Below, one piece after another: positions 1-10,300 of a stretch of 42,149 nt of DNA (positions within the stretch are counted from its first letter, which is position 1; every line of letters starts with the position of its first letter). Source of the stretch: Pirellulaceae bacterium (lineage in GTDB: Bacteria > Planctomycetota > Planctomycetia > Pirellulales > Pirellulaceae); contig JAKVCA010000041.1 of assembly GCA_022448315.1 (NCBI GenBank), positions 1-42,149 on the forward strand. Reading direction: 5' to 3'. The position numbers and the translations under genes are program-made. The notes beneath the pieces were generated by a model. That model was given only the letters and a program-made list of their open reading frames with translations. It searched no databases and was not told the origin of the DNA.

Positions 1-497
1 AGTGCATTGAGCCGAATGTGCTCAAATTTTGCGGCGATCGCCGCATCAATGCCCGCCATGACTCTTTGGAATTCATCGCGACGTGTGATCTGACGAAATC
101 GAGTTTCGTTCAGCGTGTCGAGACTGATGTTGATTCGGTCCAGTCCTGACTTTTTCAGGTTTTCCGCATGCTCGGCTAACAGAATCCCGTTGGTTGTCAG
201 TGCGATCTCCTGCAGGCTATCGATCTTCGCCAGTTTTTCGATGAGCTGTGGTAATGCCTGCCGAACCAGAGGTTCCCCTCCGGTCAATCGAACCTTGTTG
301 ACGCCCATGCGGCATGCAATTTCAGTGACTCGCGTGATTTCTTCGAACGTGAGCAATTCTTCACGTTTTTGAAAGACCACATCCGTTTCAGGCATGCAAT
401 AAAAGCAGCGGATGTTGCAGCGATCGGTCACGCTGATCCGCAGGCTTGTATGCAGGCGACCAAATCGGTCGATCAGAGGTGAAGTGGGGGGGGACAT
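1..497 (-). CDS. moaA: GTP 3',8-cyclase MoaA, N-terminal half (runs off the window)
   Basis: Radical-SAM enzyme that converts GTP to 3',8-cyclo-GTP, the first step of molybdenum cofactor synthesis. Translating from the ATG at 497 gives about 165 residues with no stop before the window edge. Near residues 21-35 it carries SVTDRCNIRCFYCMP, which contains the CxxxCxxC cluster for the SAM-binding [4Fe-4S] centre, followed later by VRLTGGEPLVR and the TTNG and LDRINISLDTL strands typical of MoaA. The family is usually about 330 residues, so roughly half is present; the C-terminal second Fe-S cluster and the terminal GG lie outside. It starts about 30 bases after moaE ends on the same strand, so it is probably the last visible gene of a moaD-moaE-moaA operon. 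Identity is certain from the motifs. Confidence 0.95.
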   Translation of the reverse strand, partial: MSPPTSPLIDRFGRLHTSLRISVTDRCNIRCFYCMPETDVVFQKREELLTFEEITRVTEIACRMGVNKVRLTGGEPLVRQALPQLIEKLAKIDSLQEIALTTNGILLAEHAENLKKSGLDRINISLDTLNETRFRQITRRDEFQRVMAGIDAAIAAKFEHIRLNA

Positions 498-527
498 CGA
501 GTTGAGACGACCGTGGGTAACGAGGGA

Positions 528-974
528 TTAGTCTTCCGATGAGGAAGGCGGGCTGGCTTGAGGATTCGCAGGGTGGACCCACTCGCTGTCACCGTTCCGC
601 CACTTTTCCTTCTTCCATATGGGAACTTCGGTCTTCAGCGTATCGATCAGCCACTGACCTGCCTCAAAAGCGGGTTTCCGATGAGCGGAGCTTACGGCAA
701 TCACGACACTCGCTTCTCCAATTTCCACGGGGCCAACCCGATGCACCAGACTGCAGCCAATCAGGGGCCAACGTCCCCTTGCCTCCGTTTCCAATTCCTG
801 AAGCTTCAGGATCGCCATCTCCTCATAGCATTCGTAATCAAGGCTCGCCGTTTGTTTGTCTTCAGTCCATTCGCGAGTGGATCCAACAAAAAGCACAGAG
901 GCCCCTGCAATGGGTGACTGCACGGACTCGAGAACGAGTGTCGCATCAATCGGTTGGCTAACGATCTCAATCAT
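528..974 (-). CDS. moaE: molybdopterin synthase catalytic subunit MoaE
   Basis: Large subunit of molybdopterin synthase; it transfers sulfur from the MoaD thiocarboxylate to precursor Z in the cytoplasm. The 148-residue product has the family's usual length. Visible family segments are FVGSTREWTEDK near residue 30, the LDYECYEEMA strand-helix, HRVGPVEIGEASVVIAVSS, and the HRKPAFEAGQWLIDTLK helix followed by TEVPIWKKE, which contains the catalytic lysine region. The start is the ATG at 974. It lies between moaD and moaA on the same strand, about 50 bases after moaD, so operon expression is expected. No good Shine-Dalgarno sequence is seen before the ATG, which would fit translation continuing from moaD. 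Confidence 0.95.
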   Translation of the reverse strand: MIEIVSQPIDATLVLESVQSPIAGASVLFVGSTREWTEDKQTASLDYECYEEMAILKLQELETEARGRWPLIGCSLVHRVGPVEIGEASVVIAVSSAHRKPAFEAGQWLIDTLKTEVPIWKKEKWRNGDSEWVHPANPQASPPSSSED

Positions 975-1027
975 GGGGCTGTCGAGAATGGCTGCAGGAG
1001 GAACTTTTCATGGCCTTGTGTTTCTCG

Positions 1028-1276
1028 TTAACCGCCGCTGACTGGCGGAATCAAAGCCACTTTGTCACCCTGCTGGATAAGGTATTTGTCGTCGCAAAAT
1101 TGATTATTGACCGCGATCCTTGACTTACACAAGATGTCCGAGAGATTTGGCCAGTGGCCTTGCAGTCGCGTGATGAGTGTCGCGACTTCAGGGGGCGCAT
1201 CAAATGAAAGTTGAAGTTGGTTTGAACCGTGTTCTTCTTTGAATACGGCAAACAAGTCAAGTTCGACCTCTATCAT
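1028..1276 (-). CDS. moaD: molybdopterin synthase sulfur-carrier subunit MoaD
   Basis: Small ubiquitin-fold sulfur carrier of molybdopterin synthase. The product is 82 residues, the normal size, and ends in VSGG; the terminal Gly-Gly is adenylated and thiocarboxylated in this family. The internal segment IAVNNQFCDDKYLIQQGDKVALIPPVSGG (read in pieces) matches the conserved NxxxxxxxxxLxxGDxVAxxPPVxGG pattern. The ATG at 1276 sits directly against the TAA stop of the upstream oxidoreductase gene (TAA then ATG with no gap), and a GGAG lies about ten bases ahead inside that gene, so the two are very likely translationally coupled. Partner is MoaE immediately downstream. Confidence 0.93.
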   Translation of the reverse strand: MIEVELDLFAVFKEEHGSNQLQLSFDAPPEVATLITRLQGHWPNLSDILCKSRIAVNNQFCDDKYLIQQGDKVALIPPVSGG

Positions 1277-4270
1277 TTACCGACGGTCTCCATGTGAACG
1301 CAGGAACTTCCGATCCTCCCCAAGTAAACCGTAAGCCATGGCCAAAATCTTGATTGGATGGAGCGTCGGTTTCCTGGCGGCATGTTCCATCTGCATTTTG
1401 CACGCCGTGCACTCGGTGGTCCCAACGAAATAGTCAGGCTTGCGTAACTCGCTCATCAATCCCCAGCCCATTCGAATGCTTTGGAGATAGTTCTTCTTTT
1501 TCATTCCCCATGTGCCGGCCATACCAGAACAACCTTTCTCAATCGGTTGGACTTGCAGTCCGCTAATCAAAGAGAGTAACTCCAGGGAGGGGGATTTCTC
1601 AAAGAGCGCACGTTGGTGGCAAGGGAGGTGGTAGCCGATGGTATGGTTCAACGGTTTGAAGCTGAGTTCAAGTTTTTCTTCGTGCTTGAGTCGGAGTAAA
1701 TACTCGCTGATGTCGTAGGTCTTTCCAGCAACCAAACGCGCGTCGCTGTCATCCAGTAGATTCAGGTACTCATGCTTCAGACAGAGAGTTGCGGCGGGCT
1801 CGGAAGTGACAATTTCGTAACCTTGGCGAACACATTCCGCGAGGAGTTCAATGTTCGCCTGTGCCAGGTTCCTCGCTCGCTCGATCGCTCCACAGGAGAC
1901 AAGACTCATTCCTGAAGGGAGCTGTTTGCCAGGAACGTAGACATCAATTCCCTGATGTTCGAGGACTTTGACGACCGACCATGCGAGTTCCGTATCGCAC
2001 CAGTTGGCAAAGGTGTCGACAAAGTACACGACCCTCCGGCCTTGCCTTCGGCTCGGAACGCCCAGGCCTTGTTTGGCTGCCTGCCGAATGAAACTTCTTT
2101 TTTCGAATCGGGGAAACGGGCGTACCTGTGCAATACCCAGCGTCTTCTCAAGGAGCCAACGTACCCAACGTTTCTCAGCCATCCAGTTGGTGGCGGAATG
2201 GAATCGCGAGCCAATCGCGAAAAAGAGATCAATTCGCGCAAGGAACCAGTCCGAAAGTGTGAAGCCATTCTGATCAACGTATTGACTCTTGGCTTCCATC
2301 ATCAGTTTGGGAATATCCACGGAAGCGGGGCAGTCGATGCGACACTGGTGGCAATTCACGCACAGGTCTGCGGTCTGTTTCAGTTCTTCGCTCTGCAGGA
2401 GTTCACTCGGAATGGCTCCTGTCGCAATAGCCCGCATCAGGTTTGCCTTGGCACGTGGGGAAGACTCCTCACGTGTATCCACGCGGAAGATTGGACACAT
2501 TCTTTCCTCAGTTCCATGGGTGCGACAGCGACCACAGCCATTGCAGGCTCGGGCCGTAGTGGTGATGTCGACATCCTTCCAGTTCAGGTTCAAATCGATC
2601 ACCGGCAATGAGGGGCCCTGTGCGCTCTTTGCTGCTTCAGGCTCCTTTTGGGGAGTGTCTTCTTCTGTTCGGAAGTCAATTTGTGAGGAGACGCGACGGA
2701 TTTGACGCCGAGGAGGTTCAATCGCTTCGGTAAAGATGTTGCCCGGATTCAAGATCAGTTGCGGATCAAAGGTCCTTTTGATTTGCCGCATGACATGGTA
2801 GGCGGGACCAAGCTGTTGCTTGGCATACCAGCTGCGACTCAAACCAAGCCCATGTTCACCCGAGATCGTGCCGCCCACCGCAAGCGTCTCGGTGTAAAGT
2901 TTTTCCGAGAGCCGGTGCAGCACGTTGCCCACCTTGGGATCGGCCAAATCCACGAACGGTCGAATGTGCAGTTGCCCGTGCCCGGCGTGCGCGAAGATGG
3001 ACGCCGTAATCTGCTGTTGTTTCAAAATGTTTTGAGCCGACGTCAGAAAACCGGACAGGGCCTCTGGCGGGACGGCGATGTCTTCGATGAAGGGAATCGC
3101 CCTTTGGGAACCTTTCAACCTGTAAAGCGTCGGGATTACGCGTCGTGCCAATTTCCAAAAGCGATTTCGTTGATCGGTTTCCAAAGTGATGTGGTAATCG
3201 AACGGTTCCTTGTAACGTCGCTTGATCTTTTGAACGAGATCTTTCAGCTGTTTGTGCAGATCGACGTGATTCTCATCTTGAAATTCAACCAGCAGCATGC
3301 CCTCTGCGTCCGGAGGGATCACGCGGGAGTACTCGGGGTCTTTCTCCCGGGCAATCGATAAAAGCCGCCGGTCCATCAAGTCGCAGGCGTCCGCGCCAAG
3401 TTTGGCGATATCGACCGCTGCAAGTGCAGCGGTTTCCAAATGCTCGAAAAAGAACAGGACCACTCCACGTTGCTTCGGACGGGGCGTGGTTTTAACGGTC
3501 ATCTCAGTGATCACCCCGAGTGTTCCTTCTGAGCCGACCAGCAGTTTCGCCAGATCAATGCTGTTGGCGTCCTGCAGGTCCTCAAGTTGGTAACCGACTC
3601 GATTGACTTTGGTCCGGCATTGGGACTTCTGAAGCTGATCTCGATTTTTACGAATAATGCCGGCAACCTTTTGCCCAAGATGCCACCTGAGGTCAGGTTC
3701 GCCGTCAAGGCGGCTTCCACTTCCAGCGAGCGACTGCTTGCCCAGTTCAATAACCTCACCCGATGCCAGCACGCATTGCAGGCTCTCGATGTAGCGGCGT
3801 GCAGAGCCATAGCGTAGCCAGTGACTGCCCGAGGCATCCAACGCCGCAACACTCCCCATGCTGGTCACGCTGCGTGTTGAAGGGTCAGGGCCGAAGAAGC
3901 GTCCTGAGTTTGAGAGATAACGGTTGAGCTGGGCGAGAACCATGCCGGGTTGAACCCGGATCGACTCTTCCTCTTCTCTTAGCATGCGCCGCATGTAGCA
4001 CGTGAAGTCGAGGACCAGACCCTGACCGAGGGACTCACCTGCAACCCCACTTCCAGCCCCACGAGCATGAACGGAGAGTCCATGTTCCGTCGCGTACTTT
4101 AAACATGCTGATACGTCCTTGGTGGATCGCGGTCGAACCACGGCGGTGGGACGATGCTCAAAAATACTTGCGTCTGACGCGTAGAGTTGGAGCGAAAGAT
4201 CGTCGACCAGCACATCACCCGTGATGACACCTAGCAGGTCGGCTCGAATTCTCTCGCGTTCCGGATCCAT
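1277..4270 (-). CDS. FAD-binding / Fe-S oxidoreductase fusion (GlcD-GlcF or D-lactate dehydrogenase type)
   Basis: A 997-residue fusion of a FAD-linked oxidase and an iron-sulfur subunit. Residues about 40-200 form the FAD-binding type 4 domain (RPRSTKDVSACLKYATEHG, then RGAGSGVAGESLG), with the FAD-oxidase C domain following to about 520 (GTISGEHGLGL). Two ferredoxin-like clusters follow: C576, C579, C582 then C592-P, and C637, C640, C643 then C647-P. The C-terminal third has two CCG-type repeats, but both are degenerate: the first reads SCG and the second GCSG, with a final CTAC pair. Such fusions oxidise 2-hydroxy acids such as glycolate or D-lactate and pass electrons to quinone or a cytochrome; the actual substrate cannot be read here. 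Start ATG 4270 is preceded by AAAGGGAT. It is the first gene of the moa operon, which is an unexplained association. Confidence 0.88.
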   Translation of the reverse strand: MDPERERIRADLLGVITGDVLVDDLSLQLYASDASIFEHRPTAVVRPRSTKDVSACLKYATEHGLSVHARGAGSGVAGESLGQGLVLDFTCYMRRMLREEEESIRVQPGMVLAQLNRYLSNSGRFFGPDPSTRSVTSMGSVAALDASGSHWLRYGSARRYIESLQCVLASGEVIELGKQSLAGSGSRLDGEPDLRWHLGQKVAGIIRKNRDQLQKSQCRTKVNRVGYQLEDLQDANSIDLAKLLVGSEGTLGVITEMTVKTTPRPKQRGVVLFFFEHLETAALAAVDIAKLGADACDLMDRRLLSIAREKDPEYSRVIPPDAEGMLLVEFQDENHVDLHKQLKDLVQKIKRRYKEPFDYHITLETDQRNRFWKLARRVIPTLYRLKGSQRAIPFIEDIAVPPEALSGFLTSAQNILKQQQITASIFAHAGHGQLHIRPFVDLADPKVGNVLHRLSEKLYTETLAVGGTISGEHGLGLSRSWYAKQQLGPAYHVMRQIKRTFDPQLILNPGNIFTEAIEPPRRQIRRVSSQIDFRTEEDTPQKEPEAAKSAQGPSLPVIDLNLNWKDVDITTTARACNGCGRCRTHGTEERMCPIFRVDTREESSPRAKANLMRAIATGAIPSELLQSEELKQTADLCVNCHQCRIDCPASVDIPKLMMEAKSQYVDQNGFTLSDWFLARIDLFFAIGSRFHSATNWMAEKRWVRWLLEKTLGIAQVRPFPRFEKRSFIRQAAKQGLGVPSRRQGRRVVYFVDTFANWCDTELAWSVVKVLEHQGIDVYVPGKQLPSGMSLVSCGAIERARNLAQANIELLAECVRQGYEIVTSEPAATLCLKHEYLNLLDDSDARLVAGKTYDISEYLLRLKHEEKLELSFKPLNHTIGYHLPCHQRALFEKSPSLELLSLISGLQVQPIEKGCSGMAGTWGMKKKNYLQSIRMGWGLMSELRKPDYFVGTTECTACKMQMEHAARKPTLHPIKILAMAYGLLGEDRKFLRSHGDRR

Positions 4271-4649
4271 GGATCCCTTTCAAGTTTCTTACAGTGAGGA
4301 TGCTATCCCGCTCTCCGGCATGAACCGCCTTGGCGTGTCACTCCACCCATGCTTCGCCAATCCACGACGATCCGTAATGATTGCCGCGTGGCTCTGAGTT
4401 CTCGGCTATGTTACCGGGCCAGTCACGTTCATGAACGCGCTCTACACTTCCCTATTGTAACAAGCTATCCGGCGATTCGGGGAGCGGGCTGACGCTCAGA
4501 TTCCTGATCTCAATCGTCCTTTAGACGCTCCGTTTGGAGCGGATGTCGTGAACGTTCCTTGCAAATGGATCGGTGTTGCGACAGACTGTCGGGTTCATCG
4601 AATTTTGGGCGATTTTGACTCATCCCGCCTTTGCGTGGAGACTGCTTAC
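4271..4649. other. divergent intergenic region
   Basis: About 380 bases between the minus-strand oxidoreductase gene and the plus-strand metallohydrolase. It must hold promoters for both directions, but I see no -35/-10 pair that I would defend, no hairpin with a T-run and no credible small gene. An upstream in-frame ATG at 4548 would add 34 residues to the metallohydrolase but puts residues without signal-peptide character ahead of a clear signal peptide, so I treat this stretch as non-coding. Confidence 0.5.
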
Positions 4650-7022
4650 ATGCGTGCTTGCCTGATGTTGATTTTGCTCGGGGGCTGGGGTTTGTGTATT
4701 GGGAGCATGGCGGAAGCGCAGGTCGAGATCCAGCCAGTTGCAGGCATTGACGCTCAACCTCTCAAAGCACAAATCAAGCGGCTGGTTCAGGCACTTGAAT
4801 TTTTGGGCCAACCTCTTCCTCAAGCAACGCAAGCGGCACTGGATGAAGCGCTCGAACTGGAAGATCCCGATCGGGTTGTCTTGCAGGTGCAAGAGGTGCT
4901 GGATTCGCAGGTATTGATCGAGGTCAATATCAACCCGGAGAGTCGGGTGAAGGTTTCCGAAGGGGCGGGAAAACGCTTGCTGACTGAGCAAGGTTGGACC
5001 GTCTTTCTCGTCAAGGTTCACAACGAAGCGGGGGTCACCGCGCCGTTGCGTGTGAGCAGTCCGAATGCCGAACCGGTTTATCTACGTTCTTCAAATCGTC
5101 CCAGACCGCAGGGTGGGATCGGACCTGAAGAAGTTGCGGATCGTTGGATGGATGTCCAAATGCATGCCGGACGACCGCTGACTCCCAATCTTTCCGGGCT
5201 CGCCGTGGATTATCGCCTGATGCAGATTTTCAGTCGGGATCGTGGGAAACGCGAAGCGAGCCTGTCGTTTGATGTGGGTCAGGGGACTCAGGATCTCGGT
5301 TTTCGCAATAAAGTTCCGATCCTCTTCGAGTGTTTACCTGCCGTGGGCGTTGAACTTGAGGTGATCGACCATGATGGGGAACCGACAACGGCGAGTTTCG
5401 TGTTTCGGGACTCGACGGGGCGGGTATATCCGGCACGCTCTCGTCGGCTTGCTCCTGATTTTTTCTTCCACGATCAGGTTTATCGGGCTCACGGCGAAAA
5501 GATCCTTTTGCCCCCGGGTTCCTACACCGTGACCTACACTCGAGGCCCCGAGTATCGGGTTTCACATCGGCAGATTGAGGTGCCAGATGCTGCGACTCAT
5601 CGGGAAACCTTTCGGCTCAAACGATGGATCAAGTTGACTGATTTTGGCTGGTACTCTGGTGACCACCATGTGCACGCCGCGGGATGCGCGCATTACGAAT
5701 CGCCGACTGAAGGTGTGACACCGGAAGATATGATGCGGCATATTCTGGGCGAAGACCTGAATGTGGGCTGTGTGTTGGCGTGGGGTCCCTGTTGGTATTA
5801 CCAAAAGCAGTTCTTTGAGGGAGACCTGAACAAGTTATCTCAGTCAAAGTACCTGATGCGCTACGATGTTGAGGTGTCCGGATTTCCTTCATCTCATACG
5901 GGCCATCTTTGCCTTTTGAATTTGAGAGAGGACGATTATGTCTGGCCGACACCCATGAAGTTCAATTGGAGTTACGCGGGTGAGACGGGTGTTTTCAATG
6001 GAACGAAAACGGAGGCGATCGGTGAGTGGCCCAGTTGGGATTTGCCCGTGCTTCAGTTTGGAAAAAAGCAGGGAGGAGTGGTTGGATTTTCTCACAGTGG
6101 TTGGGGACTCGCCGTGCAGAGCACGGACTTGCCGAATTACGAGATGCCCAAGTTTGATGGCATTGGCGCCAATGAATATATCGTTGACGTAGTTCATGAC
6201 AGTTGCGACTTTATCTCCGCTGTGGATACGCCAAGCGTTTGGGAACTGAATATCTGGTACCACACGTTGAATTGCGGGTTTACGACTCGAATCAGTGGGG
6301 AAACCGATTTTCCGTGCATCTACGGCGAGCGAGTGGGTCTGGGGAGGGTTTATGTCAAAACCAAACCGGGGCAACCGCTCGACTATGTCGATTGGATTGA
6401 GGGAATCAAAGCGGGAAGAAGCTATGTGGGTGACGGGTTGAGTCATCTTGTCGACTTTTCGGTAGACGGCCTCGAAGTGGGGCAACCAGGCAATCGTAAT
6501 CGCCCTAGCGTTCTTGTGTCGGAACGCGGCAAAACTTTGGATGTGACGGTTCAGGCGGCGGCCTACCTGGACGAACAAGGTGATGACGCCATCAGAAATC
6601 GCCCCCTCGATCAGAAACCTTACTGGCACCTTGAGCGATCAAGGGTGGGGGGGACGAGGCAAGTACCTGTTGAGTTGGTGGTGAATGGTGAAGTCGTCGA
6701 GACCGAGATGATTGAGGCGGACGGCGACGTCAATGAGGTTCGATTTGATTGGACGCCGGAACGCTCAAGCTGGGTCGCCCTGCGAATCTACCCCAGCAGT
6801 CATACCAATCCGATTTTTGTTGAAGTCGATGGCGAACCGATTCGTGCTAGTCGTCGTAGCGCCCAATGGTGCCTCGAGGCCGTCGATGTATGTTGGAAAT
6901 CGAAGGTGAACAATATCCGGGAATTTGAGCGTCCAGCGGCGAAGGCAGCTTTTGACGAAGCACGCCGCACTTATACTCAGATCCTGGGCGAATCTTACGA
7001 TGACCGGGAAGTCGATAATTAA
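4650..7022 (+). CDS. exported CehA/McbA-type PHP-domain metallohydrolase
   Basis: A 790-residue exported protein. From the ATG at 4650 (GGAG nine bases upstream) it opens with a signal peptide, MRACLMLILLGGWGLCIG followed by SMAEA and the mature QVEIQ. A PHP-type metal site starts at residue 338 (DHHVHA), preceded by LTDFGWYSG, as in the CehA/McbA subfamily, named after carbaryl esterases that cleave carbamate or ester bonds. Downstream histidine and acidic segments include GFSHSGWG and the DFPCIYGERVG stretch. The N-terminal half looks like beta-rich carbohydrate-type or Ig-like modules. The family is widespread in planctomycetes with unknown natural substrates, so the family call is firm and the substrate is not. 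It is followed by the DUF1553/DUF1501 pair on the same strand, a common planctomycete arrangement. Confidence 0.82.
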   Translation: MRACLMLILLGGWGLCIGSMAEAQVEIQPVAGIDAQPLKAQIKRLVQALEFLGQPLPQATQAALDEALELEDPDRVVLQVQEVLDSQVLIEVNINPESRVKVSEGAGKRLLTEQGWTVFLVKVHNEAGVTAPLRVSSPNAEPVYLRSSNRPRPQGGIGPEEVADRWMDVQMHAGRPLTPNLSGLAVDYRLMQIFSRDRGKREASLSFDVGQGTQDLGFRNKVPILFECLPAVGVELEVIDHDGEPTTASFVFRDSTGRVYPARSRRLAPDFFFHDQVYRAHGEKILLPPGSYTVTYTRGPEYRVSHRQIEVPDAATHRETFRLKRWIKLTDFGWYSGDHHVHAAGCAHYESPTEGVTPEDMMRHILGEDLNVGCVLAWGPCWYYQKQFFEGDLNKLSQSKYLMRYDVEVSGFPSSHTGHLCLLNLREDDYVWPTPMKFNWSYAGETGVFNGTKTEAIGEWPSWDLPVLQFGKKQGGVVGFSHSGWGLAVQSTDLPNYEMPKFDGIGANEYIVDVVHDSCDFISAVDTPSVWELNIWYHTLNCGFTTRISGETDFPCIYGERVGLGRVYVKTKPGQPLDYVDWIEGIKAGRSYVGDGLSHLVDFSVDGLEVGQPGNRNRPSVLVSERGKTLDVTVQAAAYLDEQGDDAIRNRPLDQKPYWHLERSRVGGTRQVPVELVVNGEVVETEMIEADGDVNEVRFDWTPERSSWVALRIYPSSHTNPIFVEVDGEPIRASRRSAQWCLEAVDVCWKSKVNNIREFERPAAKAAFDEARRTYTQILGESYDDREVDN

Positions 7023-7300
7023 TTCCGCCTGCGATCCATCGCATGACGCGAGTCTCGAACTGGGGCTGTGCGAACGGGTCCTGAAGTTTTTTGTGAACAA
7101 ATGGTCAGTTCGGTTGAATTTGGTGCGTTTTCCCGCAAGTGATTCAATAACCTTTGCCCCACGAAGAAGGTCAAGGTCGGTCGGCGCACCCAACCGACAA
7201 CTCCCAACCAAGAGTGGGCAAACATGGATGGTGCGAAAGAAGAGTGCGTTCTTCTTCCGCTGTCCTTCAGTAGTTGCCTCAAGAGAATAGAAAAACCGGC

Positions 7301-10300
7301 ATGATGGTTTTCAATCAATTTCGATGGAGCGTCTCAACGCCGACAAGGTGCGATGTGAGGCAGCGGATAATCTTGTACGGCATTTTGCTTGGCCTGATGG
7401 CAAGTGGAATCGGACTGAATGCGAAGGAGGCGGTGGATTTTGACCTTGAAGTTCGCCCCATCCTGGCAGATGCCTGTTTCCGTTGTCATGGACCCGACGA
7501 GAATACGCGAGAGGCGGACCTCCGTCTGGACATGGAATCGGAACTGCTGTCGGATCGCGGTGGTTATCGCATCGTCGAGCCGGGCGATCCTGCCGAGAGC
7601 CATCTGCTTCAACGGATTCGAGGCGAAGGGGAGGAGCGGATGCCACCCTCCGATGCCCAACGCCAGCTGACGGAAGACGAAATCTCGACCCTGACCCGAT
7701 GGGTGGAGGAAGGGGCCGACTGGAAGCAACATTGGGCGTTCGAGAAGCCTGTTGCCTCATTGCCTCCGATCGACCCAAGCGGGAAATGGGACCGGAATCC
7801 CATTGACAGTTTTGTTCGTCATCGCCGAGCGGAGGCTTGGAGCCCCACGGTGGCGGCTTCGCCAGAAGTTATTTTGAGAAGAGTCTGGTTTGATCTGGTA
7901 GGCATCCCTCCGTCTCCCGAGGATGTGCTTCGGTTTCTTGATGATCCGTCCCCCGATCGTTTGGAGCGGCAGCTGGATCGCCTGTTTGCCAGTCCCCATT
8001 ACGGTGAAAAGATGGCGCGAGGCTGGCTCGATTCATCTCGGTACGCCGATACAAACGGGTACCAGTACGACACCGAACGCACGCAGTGGCCGTGGCGAGA
8101 CTGGGTGATCGAAGCGTTCAATCGTCACTTGCCTTACGACCAGTTTGTCGTTGAGCAGATTGCGGGGGACTTGCTTCCCGATGCTTCGCCAGAGCAGGTA
8201 CTTGCCACGGGCTTCAATCGAAATCATGGCATCACGATTGAAGGAGGGGTGATTGACGAAGAATACCGCACGGAGTACGTCGTGGATCGAGTGGTGACGA
8301 CCTCCACCGTGTTCCTAGGAATGACCGCCCTATGTGCGCGATGCCATGACCACAAGTACGACCCGCTAAGCCAGAAAGAGTTTTACCAACTTTTCGATTT
8401 CTTCAATCAGGTTCCTGAACGTGGGCACAATGGCTTTGCCCCGCAAATGGCTGTTGTCCCTTCGGAACTCGAAGACGATCGGCAACGCCTTGAACGACTC
8501 AGAGAAAGACAGGCAGCCAGCGAGCCAGAATGGACGCAGCGGCAAACCTCATGGGAGGCTGATTTATTGCGGCGAAAGGTGTCGCCGCCCGTGGTTTGGC
8601 GGCCCATCGTTTTGGAGGGCGTTGAAGCGTCCAGTGGTGCCAAGCTCGTCCCGCAAGAGGACGGTTCTTGGTTGGCGACCGGGGGAAGCAACGGGCACGA
8701 TAAATATGAACTCGTTTGGAGCCTTCCGGTGTCTCGAACACTCAACTGGCTCAGAATCCAAGCCTTGACCCATCCTGATCTGCCTCACAACGGGCCGGGG
8801 CGGGCCTTCAATTCCAATTTTGTCCTCAATGAGATCAAGCTGTTTCAGCAGGTCGGGAACAAATGGGTCCCGGTGCCTCTCGCCGAAGTTGTGGCGGATT
8901 ATTCTCAACGGGGTTTTGAAATTGAAAAAGCGATCGACGGCAATCCGTCTACGGGATGGGCCGTCGATGGCCCGACGCGAAAAGAAAACCGGGTGGCGGG
9001 TGTTCGGCTGAAACAACCGTTGACGGTCGAAACTGCAAACGCATTGAAACTGGAATTGCATTTCAATTATGGGACCTCCCACTCGATCGGACGCGTCAAA
9101 TTGTCCATGTCCGAGGCGGACCGCCCGCAGTTGTCTGATGATCCGTGGCAAGCACTAGAAATTGCTGAGACGGATCGTACCGCAAAGCAGAAGGAAGATC
9201 TCCGCCGTCTTTTCATCGAATCCGGATCCGCTCCGGAGGATTTGGTGCAGTCGGTTGCTGAGGCGCGATCCTTGGAGAATCGAATTCGCGGATTGGCCTC
9301 TCGGCAGGTCAATGTGATGGTGATGAGGGAGATGCCGAACCGGCGTACGACCCATGTTCTTGACCGTGGCAGTTACGATCAACCGGGGGAGGTGGTAGAG
9401 GCTGGCGTTCCTGCCATTCTCGGTGGTTGGTCGGAGGCATTTCCGAGCAATCGATTGGGTTTCGCGCGGTGGCTGGTCGCTGAAGAACATCCCCTCACTT
9501 CCCGAGTCGCGGTCAATCGTTGGTGGCAGGCGTGTTTCGGCGTGGGGCTGGTGAAATCGTCCGAAGATTTTGGAACTCAGGGAGAACGTCCCTCGCATCC
9601 GCAGCTTCTCGACTGGTTGGCGGTGAACTTTCAGGAGCGTCAGTGGGAGTTGACCTGGTTGCAGAGAAAAATGTTGACAAGTTCGACTTACGGGCAATCT
9701 TCGCGATGCTCACCATCAAAGCAGGCCGAGGATCCGGAGAATCGTTGGCTGCAAAGGGGACCCTCACGCCGGCTGCATGCCGAAGAGGTCCGGGATGCCG
9801 TACTCGTCGCGAGTGGTCAGTTGATTTCGAAAATTGGCGGTCCGAGCGTTTATCCTTATCACCCCGAAGGTTTGTGGCTTGAGATCAACAATCGTCCCAA
9901 CTACTCCAAGGCGTATCCTCATCAGAAAGGTGAAGGACTCTATCGGCGAAGCCTGTATACATTCTGGAAACGGACCGTACCGCCTCCAACCCTTCAGACT
10001 TTCGATGCGCCGGAAAGGGAGTTTTGTGTGGTGCGGCGGTCGGCAACCAACACGCCGCTGCAGGCATTTGTTTTGCTTCATGATCCGCAATTCGTTGAAT
10101 CGGCCCGGCAGCTTGCCATTCGTGTCCTGCGTCGACCTGATCTCAAAAATGACCGTGAACGTCTGACGTTTGCCTGCCTCGCAACCATAGGGCGGCGACC
10201 TGAACCGGAGGAGACAAGGATCCTTCTGGAATTGCTTGAAAAACGGCGGGTCGAGTATCAGTTAGATCCGGAAGAGGTGGCGGGTCTTTTGTCAGTGGGA

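Noticed and set aside
7228-7252. Inverted repeat AAGAAGA/TCTTCTT ahead of the DUF1553 gene as a terminator for the PHP metallohydrolase gene.
   Set aside because: Weak A/T-rich stem with a short loop and no T-run after it.
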